A DNA stretch of 6,147 nt from Acidobacteriota bacterium (GTDB lineage: Bacteria > Acidobacteriota > Terriglobia > 20CM-2-55-15): contig QHXD01000207.1 in the NCBI GenBank assembly GCA_003223895.1, positions 1 through 6,147 on the forward strand, in the 5' to 3' direction. The notes beneath the pieces are model-generated. The model had not been told where the DNA came from. It saw nothing but the letters and a program-made list of their open reading frames with translations, and did not search any database. The translations under genes and the position numbers were made by a program. Shown one piece after another: positions 1-5,561 of the stretch (the stretch's first letter is position 1; each line of letters starts with the position of its first letter).

Positions 1-1691
1 CGCTGATGTACTGGGACCAGGATCGGTTGATCGTCTACTACACGAACCAGCACGCGCACGGGACGCGCGCCGGCCTGTCGCAAGCGTTGAAGATTCCCGC
101 GAACCGGGTTCGCGTCATCCAGCCGGGATACATGGGCTCCGGATACGGATACCGTTCCGGCATCGACCTGGCGGAAGTTCACTCGGCTATCCTTGCGAAG
201 ACGACCGGTCGTCCGATCAAGACTGTCTATACGCGCGAGGAAGATTTCGTCACGCGCACGCATCGTCCGCAATTCCGGAACGAGATGAAACTGGGAGTCA
301 ATCGCGATGGAGCGATCCAGTACGGCCAGTTCCGCGTGTTTGCCAACGTCGGCGCGCAGCGAGCCGGAGCGGCGAACGGTTCCTGGTTCACGATGCAGAA
401 CCTGTACAAGATTCCAAACCTGAAGCTGGAAGCGATTGACGTTTTCACGAACAGCTACAAGTCGGGGCCGTATCGATGCGTCAGCCATCCGAACGGTACG
501 TTTGCCCTCGAGCTAATGATGGAGAAGGCGGCTTACGCTGTCGGGATGGATCCGGTGGAGTTCCGGCTCAAGAATCTGAACGAGCAGGGAAATCCCGACA
601 CGAAGAAGCCATTCAGCAATCCCGGCATCCGCGATTGCATCACGGCCGCCGCCACCCGAATCGGATGGAAAGCGAAATGGCATGCGCCGCGCGCCCGTGA
701 AGTCCGTCCGGGCATATTCCACGGCATCGGCCTGGCTGCGCATTCGTGCAGCCACGGCGCCGGAACGAATCCCGCAACTGGCCAGGTGATCGTGAACAGC
801 GACGGCAGCGTGCAGTGCGTGTCCGCCTGCACGGAAATCGGGCCGGGCCAGCGGACGGAGATGGCGATGATCACCGCCGAGGCCCTGGGTGTTCCTTTAA
901 GTAAGGTGAGCATCGCGACCTATGTCGATACGGATAACACGACCGACACCGGCGGCACCAACGGCAGCCGTCAGACGAATACGGGCGGCCGCGGTATTTA
1001 CGAAGCCGCCATCGATGCCAAGAAACAGATCCTGGGCTATGCTGCGGAGAAATTTGTCGCGGATGCGAAGCGCAAGAACCAGCAGCTTCGAATGACCGCC
1101 GACCAGCTGGACATCCGGAACGGCGAGATATTCGTTAAAGCGACCCCGTCCATGAAACTCGGCCTCGACACTGTCGTTCAAGGGGCCGGCTTACCCATTC
1201 TCGGCCGTTCACTCTACCGGCAGGACGACGATTGGGAACGAACCGCCTGGGCAAGCCACGCCGTGGAACTCGAGGTCGATACCGGCATCGGCAGCGTGAA
1301 GATCACGAAGTACGTTGCCGCCCACGATGTTGGAAGAGCGCTCAATCCTTTTGCGCTCGAGCAGCAGATCGAGGGTGGTGTGGTGATGGCGCTCGGCGCG
1401 GTTTTCAACGAACAGTTACTGATCGACGCTGCAACGGGACTGCCCATCAACGCGAACATGCTCGATTACCGGCCGCCCAGCATTCTCGACGTGCCGGAAG
1501 AAATCGACGTCGCCCTGATCGAAAAGCCAAAAGCATACGGAGTGTTCGGTGCTCACGGCATCGGCGAGCCGCCGATGGGACCGCCGGCGCCGGCGATAGC
1601 CGCTGCCGTTTACAACGCCGTCGGCGTCTGGATGGAAAGCATGCCGCTGACCCGCGAAAAACTTCTGACCGAACTCAAGAAGGTGAGGTAA
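1..1691 (+). CDS. Xanthine dehydrogenase-family molybdopterin-binding (large) subunit, 5' truncated
   Basis: This is the catalytic subunit of a molybdenum hydroxylase, which hydroxylates or oxidises an aldehyde, purine or other aromatic substrate at a Mo-molybdopterin centre. The reading frame is open from base 3, so the gene starts outside the window. About 561 residues are visible; the family is usually 700-800, so roughly 150-200 N-terminal residues are missing. Numbering from the Met at base 6: GYMGSGYGYRSG (41-52) stands where the GGGFGGK loop normally is; TREEDFVTRTHRP (76-88), FALE (167-170) with MDPVEFRLKNL (181-191), EIGPGQRTEM (277-286), SRQTNTGG (321-328) and AAHDVGRALNP (438-448) follow in family order. 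GAHGIGEPP (515-523) holds the probable catalytic Glu (E521). The closest style is PaoC/YagR-like or generic XDH-family subunits. The substrate cannot be told. It is the first visible gene of an operon with the FAD subunit 5 bp downstream. Confidence 0.9.
   Translation, partial: LMYWDQDRLIVYYTNQHAHGTRAGLSQALKIPANRVRVIQPGYMGSGYGYRSGIDLAEVHSAILAKTTGRPIKTVYTREEDFVTRTHRPQFRNEMKLGVNRDGAIQYGQFRVFANVGAQRAGAANGSWFTMQNLYKIPNLKLEAIDVFTNSYKSGPYRCVSHPNGTFALELMMEKAAYAVGMDPVEFRLKNLNEQGNPDTKKPFSNPGIRDCITAAATRIGWKAKWHAPRAREVRPGIFHGIGLAAHSCSHGAGTNPATGQVIVNSDGSVQCVSACTEIGPGQRTEMAMITAEALGVPLSKVSIATYVDTDNTTDTGGTNGSRQTNTGGRGIYEAAIDAKKQILGYAAEKFVADAKRKNQQLRMTADQLDIRNGEIFVKATPSMKLGLDTVVQGAGLPILGRSLYRQDDDWERTAWASHAVELEVDTGIGSVKITKYVAAHDVGRALNPFALEQQIEGGVVMALGAVFNEQLLIDAATGLPINANMLDYRPPSILDVPEEIDVALIEKPKAYGVFGAHGIGEPPMGPPAPAIAAAVYNAVGVWMESMPLTREKLLTELKKVR
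1682..1688 (+). promoter_or_regulatory. Ribosome binding site of the FAD subunit gene
   Basis: GGTGAGG, preceded by AA, lies inside the last codons and just before the stop of the large-subunit gene. It is 8 nt before the ATG at 1697. It fixes that start, although the frame stays open far upstream, and suggests translational coupling of the two subunits. Confidence 0.7.
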
Positions 1692-1696
1692 CCGAG

Positions 1697-2689
1697 ATGA
1701 GAAGCTTTGAACTTTACGAACCAACCACTGTAAAGGAAGCCGTCGATACGCTGACCAGGCTCGGTTCCAAGGCCAAAGTCCTTGCGGGCGGCAGCGATCT
1801 TGTCGCGGGCGTCATGAAAGATTGGGTTGAGGGTCCCGGCATGCCCTTGCCCGAGGCGCTGATCGACGTGACAACCATACCTCAGCTTCGCGGGATCAAG
1901 GTGGACCGGAACGGCGCTACGATCGGCTCCAACATGACCCTGACGGAGATTATCGAGTCGAAGGAGTTGAAGCAGCAGTTTTCATTGCTCACCGACGCTG
2001 CGCACAGCGTCGCATCACCGTTGATTCGCAATTACGCCACGCTGGGTGGAAATCTCAACCAGCGGCCGCGCTGCTGGTTCCTGCGCGGCCCGGATTTCCA
2101 CTGCTACAAGAAAGGCGGCGACGCGTGCTTCTCGGTCAGCGGCGATAACCGGTTCCACGCCATCATCGGCGGCGAACTGTGCTACATCGTTCATCCCTCC
2201 GACACGGCGACCGCGTTGCTGGCTCTCAATGCGCAGGCGAAGATCGCGGGACCGGACGGCGAGCGGACGGTTCCGTTCGACAACTACTTCATCAGTCCGC
2301 GCGAGAACGTGCTGCGCGAGAATGTTCTGAAACCCAACGAGCTGATGGTCGAAGTGTTCATTCCCACTCCGGCGTCCGGAACCAAGCAGACCTGGATGAA
2401 ACTCAAGAATCGTGACGTTTACGACTTTGCACTCGTAGCCGTCGCCGCCGCGTTTACCGTAGAGAACGATGACTGGAAAGACGGCCGCGTGGTGCTGGGT
2501 GGAGTCGCGCCGGTTCCGTATCGGGCCACAGGCGTGGAGAATCAGCTCAAAGGCAAGAACATCAAAAACACCATCAAGCAGGCTGCTGCGATTATCCGGA
2601 CCGTGGCGCGCCCGATGAGCATGAATGCGTATAAGGTGGATATCGCGCAGGCCATGGTGGAACGCACGATCCTTCAGGCATTGGGGTAA
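1697..2689 (+). CDS. Molybdenum hydroxylase FAD-binding (medium) subunit with probable extra [4Fe-4S] site
   Basis: This 330-residue protein is the electron-transfer subunit of the molybdenum hydroxylase whose large subunit lies just upstream. It has the CO dehydrogenase flavoprotein fold: a FAD-binding PCMH domain with LAGGSDL (29-35) and ATLGGNL (114-120) as the two flavin-binding loops, then the C-terminal domain from about residue 225. Cys126, Cys136, Cys144 and Cys162 form a cluster after GGNLNQRPR. This is the segment that in PaoB/YagS and the 4-hydroxybenzoyl-CoA reductase beta subunit carries an additional [4Fe-4S] cluster; ordinary XDH FAD subunits lack it. HPSDTATAL (166-174) is also typical. 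The ATG at 1697 was chosen because of the ribosome binding site and because homologous sequence starts at FELYEPTTVKEAV; the upstream in-frame extension only overlaps the large-subunit gene in another frame. Length is normal for the family. The [2Fe-2S] subunit is absent downstream. Confidence 0.93.
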   Translation: MRSFELYEPTTVKEAVDTLTRLGSKAKVLAGGSDLVAGVMKDWVEGPGMPLPEALIDVTTIPQLRGIKVDRNGATIGSNMTLTEIIESKELKQQFSLLTDAAHSVASPLIRNYATLGGNLNQRPRCWFLRGPDFHCYKKGGDACFSVSGDNRFHAIIGGELCYIVHPSDTATALLALNAQAKIAGPDGERTVPFDNYFISPRENVLRENVLKPNELMVEVFIPTPASGTKQTWMKLKNRDVYDFALVAVAAAFTVENDDWKDGRVVLGGVAPVPYRATGVENQLKGKNIKNTIKQAAAIIRTVARPMSMNAYKVDIAQAMVERTILQALG

Positions 2690-2695
2690 AAGATG

Positions 2696-2794
2696 GGGAC
2701 ATAGCCGCGAATTACGCGGATTACGCGAATGGGCGCATTAAAGATTCCTTGATGCGCCCATTCGCGTAATCCGCGTAATTCGCGGCTATGTCCC
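2696..2794. repeat. Perfect 43-bp inverted repeat (long hairpin) between convergent genes
   Basis: The left arm 2696-2738 and the right arm 2752-2794 are exact reverse complements over all 43 positions. A2740 and A2741 can also pair with T2750 and T2749, leaving a 7-nt loop at 2742-2748. Each arm contains short near-repeats of the type CGCGAATTA, CGCGGATTA, CGCGAATGG. The element fills almost the entire 106-bp gap between the stop of the FAD gene (2689) and the stop of the convergent phosphatase gene (2796). A bidirectional transcription barrier or terminator is a plausible role. However, only TTT follows on the plus strand, and on the minus strand a run of four T lies a few bases off, so it is not a textbook intrinsic terminator. 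It could equally be a REP-like interspersed element. Confidence 0.95.
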
Positions 2795-2795
2795 T

Positions 2796-3602
2796 TTACA
2801 CCTTCAACCCCGCCTGAATACAGTTCAGCGTCCAGCCGTGAATGACGGCATTCGTGGCAATATACCCGCCATCAGAGTAGAGCCAGGTATTACCGTGCTC
2901 GTCTGTGAAAACCCCACCCGCTCGTTGCAGGATCAGGCAGGCGGCGGCGATGTCCCAGATCTTCAGGTCGAGGTGCCAGTAGGCGTGCATCCTGCCGCAG
3001 GCAACGTTGCAGATTCCGAGTGCCGGTGATCCCATCAGGTTGCAGTCATTCACCTGACCGATCATCATTCCCAGAATCATTCGTGTCTGGTCGCGCCGTT
3101 CACCCGTGTGCGGCCAGTCCGTGCCGACGATGGAACTGCTCCAGGCCTCGATGCCTTCCGATATCTGCTGGACGTAGATCTTCCGGCCGTTGAGTGTCGC
3201 GGCGCCGTCCAGCGTCGCAGCGAATAATTCGTCGCGGCAAGGATCGTAAACGACGCCGACGCAGATGTTCCCCTCGGCCCGCAACGCCACCGAGACGCCG
3301 AAGTACGGAATCCCCTGGACGAAGTTCAAACTTCCACAGATCGGGTCAATGATCCACAGCTCCGGAGCATCTACGGGCAAAGGCGCATCGTCAGGTCCTT
3401 CTTCACCGAGGATTCCGGCATCCGGATATTCAGCCTGAATTGTGGACGCGATCGCGTTCTGGACGTAGAAAGAGGCCTCGCAGACGACATCGCGATGCCC
3501 CTTCCACGTCACGTACCCAGGGTCGCCCAACCGCATCCGGGCGATGTCGCCGCCTTTTCGGACGGCGGCCACCGCCACGTCCAGTGCGCGATTGGTATCC
3601 AT
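2796..3602 (-). CDS. Inositol monophosphatase-family protein with altered metal site
   Basis: This 268-residue protein has the length and motif order of the IMPase family: lithium-sensitive, Mg-dependent sugar phosphatases that include inositol-1-phosphatase, CysQ (PAP phosphatase) and the IMPase-type histidinol phosphatase. Visible motifs are K34 in WKGHRDVV, GEEG (66-69), WIIDPICGSLNF (83-94) and IWDIAAACLILQRAGG (215-230). In the canonical motif DPIDGTTNF the second Asp coordinates a metal; here it is Cys89 (TGT), and Ser91 replaces Thr. The earlier VTETD-type motif reads VVCEAS (39-44), so a usually conserved Asp is Ser44. Glu67, Asp86 and Asp217, equivalent to the other metal ligands, are kept. 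The protein could use a different metal arrangement, be weakly active, or be a binding protein. The ATG at 3600-3602 is the only sensible start, with a weak ribosome binding site (AGGG only 2 nt before it). It is probably co-transcribed with the small gene 34 bp upstream. Confidence 0.88.
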   Translation of the reverse strand: MDTNRALDVAVAAVRKGGDIARMRLGDPGYVTWKGHRDVVCEASFYVQNAIASTIQAEYPDAGILGEEGPDDAPLPVDAPELWIIDPICGSLNFVQGIPYFGVSVALRAEGNICVGVVYDPCRDELFAATLDGAATLNGRKIYVQQISEGIEAWSSSIVGTDWPHTGERRDQTRMILGMMIGQVNDCNLMGSPALGICNVACGRMHAYWHLDLKIWDIAAACLILQRAGGVFTDEHGNTWLYSDGGYIATNAVIHGWTLNCIQAGLKV

Positions 3603-3636
3603 GACCCTGGGTCAAAAGCTCAGATGTAGAAGATTT

Positions 3637-3765
3637 CTATGTGCAGCCACGCAGAAGAAAAATAACAAATAAGACCGAAGCGGGCACGCCTAAAATCCAG
3701 AGAATCATGTAGCCGATGGCGCCCTTTTGCTGATAGCGGCGGAACGCCTGCATTGGTGTTCGCAT
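3637..3765 (-). CDS. Small single-span membrane protein, 42 residues
   Basis: This reading frame runs from ATG (3763-3765) to TAG (3637-3639). The N-terminus is basic (Arg2, Arg9, Arg10, Lys14). About 22 residues (17-38) are continuously hydrophobic and contain GYMILWILGVP with a central Pro28, and the tail is short, RGCT. This is the layout of a one-pass inner-membrane protein with the N-terminus inside by the positive-inside rule. The strong evidence is a near-ideal ribosome binding site, AGGGAGG, 8 nt before the start. A second Met at residue 5 is a less likely start. It lies 34 bp upstream of the phosphatase-like gene on the same strand and is likely its operon partner. I do not recognise a named family with certainty, although tiny proteins with an LWxLGVP-type span are common in environmental bacteria. 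No function is assigned. Confidence 0.72.
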   Translation of the reverse strand: MRTPMQAFRRYQQKGAIGYMILWILGVPASVLFVIFLLRGCT

Positions 3766-3773
3766 TTATAAGT

Positions 3774-3780
3774 CCTCCCT
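3774..3780 (-). promoter_or_regulatory. Strong ribosome binding site of the small membrane protein gene
   Basis: On the minus strand this reads AGGGAGG, followed by an 8-nt spacer to the ATG at 3765. It is the best Shine-Dalgarno sequence in the window and is the main reason to accept the 42-codon gene as real. No clear -35/-10 pair was seen between here and the repeat element that begins at 3818. Confidence 0.75.
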
Positions 3781-3817
3781 CTATCCAACTAGTGGCAGGC
3801 GAGGTTCCAAAAAACGA

Positions 3818-3842
3818 ACGCGGGCTAAAGCCCGCGACTACA
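3818..3842. repeat. Left 25-bp arm of the inverted repeat, containing a REP-like palindrome
   Basis: These 25 bases are the exact reverse complement of 3969-3993. Inside, 3819-3836 is itself a hairpin: CGCGGGCT, AA, AGCCCGCG. The arm ends with GACTACA, and its last two bases are also the first two bases of the tandem array. Confidence 0.93.
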
Positions 3843-3965
3843 TTGGGGAACGACGTTTCGCCATTGGGGAACGACGTTTCGCCATTTGGGAACGACGTTT
3901 CGCCATTGGGAAACGACGTTTCGCCATTGGGAAACGACGTTTCGCCATTGGGAAACGACGTTTCA
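3841..3965. repeat. Six tandem 21-bp units
   Basis: The units start at 3841, 3862, 3883, 3904, 3925 and 3946, each 21 bp with no spacers; the last differs at its end (CAT instead of CGC). The core of every unit is GGGAACGACGTTTCGCC or GGGAAACGACGTTTCGCC. Units 1 and 2 are identical, unit 3 differs from them by one base (G to T at position 5), and units 4-6 share G to A at position 8, which suggests stepwise local duplication. In units 4-6 GAAACG-A-CGTTTC is a palindrome around one central base. Because 21 is a multiple of three and no unit contains a stop, all six frames stay open through the array, giving spurious heptapeptide repeats such as LGNDVSP and HWETTFR. I see no sign that it is coding. 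Confidence 0.95.
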
Positions 3966-3968
3966 TCC

Positions 3969-3993
3969 TGTAGTCGCGGGCTTTAGCCCGCGT
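3969..3993. repeat. Right 25-bp arm of the inverted repeat, containing a REP-like palindrome
   Basis: This is the exact reverse complement of 3818-3842, with its own hairpin core at 3975-3992 (CGCGGGCT, TT, AGCCCGCG). It begins 14 bp beyond the ahcY stop codon on the minus strand. It could stabilise the 3' end of the ahcY transcript, but no T run follows it in that direction, so it is not called a terminator. Confidence 0.93.
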
Positions 3994-4006
3994 CCATTTT
4001 CCCTTC

Positions 4007-5506
4007 CTAGTACCGGTAGTGTGACGCTTTGTAGGGACCTTCAGCCGGAACGCCGATATAGGAAGCCTGCTCGGGCGTGAGCTTGGTCAGCTTCACTCCG
4101 AGGTGGTCCAGGTGCAGCCTTGCGACTTCTTCATCGAGTTTCTTCGGCAGCATATAGACCTTCTTCTCGTACTTGCCGGCATTCTCTTTCAGGTCGAGCT
4201 GAGCCAGCGTCTGGTTGGTGAAAGACGCCGACATCACGAAGCTCGGATGGCCCGTGGCGCAGCCGAGGTTCAACAGGCGGCCTTCGGCAAGGATCATGAC
4301 GCTGTGACCATCCGGGAAGCGCCATTCGTCGTATTGCGGTTTGATGTTGATGTTCTGGATGCCTTTGACCTTCTTCAAACCCGCCATGTCGATTTCATTG
4401 TCGAAGTGGCCGATGTTGCCGACGATCGCCTTGTCCTTCATCTTCGACATGTGCTCGGTCGTGATGACGTCCTTGTTGCCGGTCGTGGTGATGAAAATAT
4501 CCGCCGTCTTAACGACGTCTTCGAGCGTCGTCACTTCGTAGCCTTCCATCGCCGCCTGCAACGCGCAGATCGGATCGATCTCGGTGACGATCACGCGGCA
4601 GCCCTGTCCACGCAGCGCCTGCGCGCAGCCTTTGCCGACTTCGCCATAGCCGAGAACCACGGCAACCTTGCCGCCGAGCATCACGTCCGAGGCGCGCATC
4701 AGGCCGTCGGGTAGTGAATGACGGCAGCCATAGATGTTGTCGAACTTGCTTTTGGTCACGGAGTCGTTGACGTTGATGGCAGGGAAGAGCAGCCGTCCCT
4801 GTTCCTCCATCTGATAGAGTCGATGAACACCCGTCGTCGTTTCTTCTGAAACCCCGCGGATGGCTTTCGCGATCTTCGACCACACGCCCGGCCGTTCCTT
4901 CAGCTCGCGCCGAATCGTGTCGAGAATGATGCCCCACTCTTCCGGATCGCTTGCCGGATTGAATGTGGGAACCTTGCCCGCCGCTTCAAATTCCAGGGCC
5001 TTGTGAACGAATAGCGTTGCGTCTCCGCCGTCGTCTACGATCTGCTCCGGTCCGGAGTTGTCGGGCCAGCGGAGAGCTTCCGTCGTGCACCACCAGTACT
5101 CCTGGAGCGTTTCACCTTTCCACGCAAACACCGGGATTCCGCGAGGCTTCTCAGGCGTTCCTCCGCTTTCCGGGCGACCGACGACGACGGCGGCTGCCGC
5201 GTGGTCCTGGGTCGAGAAGATGTTGCAGGATACCCAGCGCACATCGGCTCCGAGCTCGGCGAGGGTCTCAATGAGGACTGCCGTTTGAATGGTCATGTGC
5301 AGACTGCCCATGATCTGCATGCCGGCCAGCGGTTTCTTCGCGGCGTAGCGGGCGCGAACCGCCATTAGGCCCGGCATTTCCTGTTCGGCAAGACGGATTT
5401 CCTTCCGGCCGAACTCCGCGAGAGACAAGTCTTTTACTTTGAAGGGCTCCCGCCCTGCTTTTCGCGCCTCGTCGAAGGCGTGAATACTGTCAACTGTGGC
5501 TGACAT
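4007..5506 (-). CDS. ahcY: S-adenosyl-L-homocysteine hydrolase (adenosylhomocysteinase)
   Basis: This cytosolic NAD-dependent enzyme reversibly splits S-adenosylhomocysteine into adenosine and homocysteine, relieving product inhibition of methyltransferases and feeding the methionine cycle. The protein is complete at 499 residues. Visible motifs are GSLHMTIQTAVLIETL (67-82, substrate His70), SCNIFSTQDHAAAA (93-106), DDGGDAT (158-164), SEETTTGVH (220-228, catalytic Glu), VTKSKFDNIYGC (250-261, with Lys252, Asp256, Asn257 and Cys261), the NAD-binding loop GYGEVGKG (286-293), GHFDNEID (366-373) and the family C-terminus HYRY. The roughly 40-residue insertion at about 168-212 marks the long bacterial and plant form. 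The ATG at 5504-5506 is preceded by AAGGAG at a 9-nt spacing. The upstream gene ends 45 bp away on the same strand, so co-transcription is likely. All expected catalytic residues are present. Confidence 0.98.
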   Translation of the reverse strand: MSATVDSIHAFDEARKAGREPFKVKDLSLAEFGRKEIRLAEQEMPGLMAVRARYAAKKPLAGMQIMGSLHMTIQTAVLIETLAELGADVRWVSCNIFSTQDHAAAAVVVGRPESGGTPEKPRGIPVFAWKGETLQEYWWCTTEALRWPDNSGPEQIVDDGGDATLFVHKALEFEAAGKVPTFNPASDPEEWGIILDTIRRELKERPGVWSKIAKAIRGVSEETTTGVHRLYQMEEQGRLLFPAINVNDSVTKSKFDNIYGCRHSLPDGLMRASDVMLGGKVAVVLGYGEVGKGCAQALRGQGCRVIVTEIDPICALQAAMEGYEVTTLEDVVKTADIFITTTGNKDVITTEHMSKMKDKAIVGNIGHFDNEIDMAGLKKVKGIQNINIKPQYDEWRFPDGHSVMILAEGRLLNLGCATGHPSFVMSASFTNQTLAQLDLKENAGKYEKKVYMLPKKLDEEVARLHLDHLGVKLTKLTPEQASYIGVPAEGPYKASHYRY

Positions 5507-5515
5507 GGAATTGTG

Positions 5516-5521
5516 CTCCTT
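5516..5521 (-). promoter_or_regulatory. Ribosome binding site of ahcY
   Basis: On the minus strand this reads AAGGAG, 9 nt before the ahcY ATG, and it confirms the start. The 45-bp gap to the upstream gene (5507-5551) otherwise holds part of a palindrome and a weak 9-bp odd palindrome AGTTTAACT (plus strand 5530-5538). No good sigma-70 promoter is visible, because the position where a -35 box would fall lies in the GC palindrome. Confidence 0.75.
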
Positions 5522-5543
5522 TGTGTATAAGTTTAACTCTGAA

Positions 5544-5561
5544 CGCGGGCTTTAGCCCGCG
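5544..5561. repeat. Third REP-like palindrome, overlapping the end of the methyltransferase gene
   Basis: The 18-bp core CGCGGGCT, TT, AGCCCGCG is identical to the core at 3975-3992 and is the reverse complement of the one at 3819-3836. GAAC precedes it on the plus strand, as at 3815-3819, but the other flank (GCTCC instead of GACTACA) differs. The TTA in its centre is the stop codon (TAA) of the minus-strand methyltransferase gene, and the right half encodes that protein's last residues. Confidence 0.9.

Larger units (their letters stand above)
3818..3993. other. Composite element: inverted-repeat arms bracketing a tandem array
   Basis: Taken together, the two 25-bp arms and the six 21-bp units form a 176-bp block with symmetrical ends and a repetitive core. 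It looks like a non-autonomous REP/BIME-like or MITE-like insertion between ahcY and the small gene. No target-site duplication was found next to the arms (AAAAAACGA on the left, CCATTTTCC on the right), and there is no transposase gene in the window. Mobility is therefore inference from the architecture only. Confidence 0.5.

Noticed and set aside
471..500. CO dehydrogenase CoxL signature
   Set aside because: The motif reads PYRCVSHP and not the AYRCSFR active-site loop of form I CoxL.
3841..3965. CRISPR array
   Set aside because: The units are directly adjacent with no unique spacers, and there are no cas genes in the window.
3753..3986. Plus-strand open frame with LGNDVSP heptads, and a second overlapping one with HWETTFR heptads (3886-4080)
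   Set aside because: They arise because the 21-bp repeat has no stop in any frame. There is no ribosome binding site, the frame crosses REP-like palindromes, and several frames are open at once.
3975..3992. Intrinsic terminator for ahcY
   Set aside because: The hairpin is strong and well placed, but on the minus strand it is followed by GACTACAGGATG with no T run.
3805..4006. Target-site duplication flanking the composite element
   Set aside because: The flanks AAAAAACGA and CCATTTTCC share no convincing direct repeat.
4103..4714. 203-codon open frame on the plus strand
   Set aside because: It lies antisense within ahcY, whose motifs are unambiguous; its composition is that of a shadow frame.
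4698..4757. Loss of a catalytic Lys in AhcY, because DGLMRASD replaces DGIKRATD
   Set aside because: The catalytic Lys is the one in VTKSKFDN, which is present. The RHSLPDGLMRASD variant is within normal bacterial variation.
5507..5551. SAH riboswitch upstream of ahcY
   Set aside because: The gap is only 45 bp, largely a palindrome plus the ribosome binding site, and no SAH riboswitch core was recognisable.
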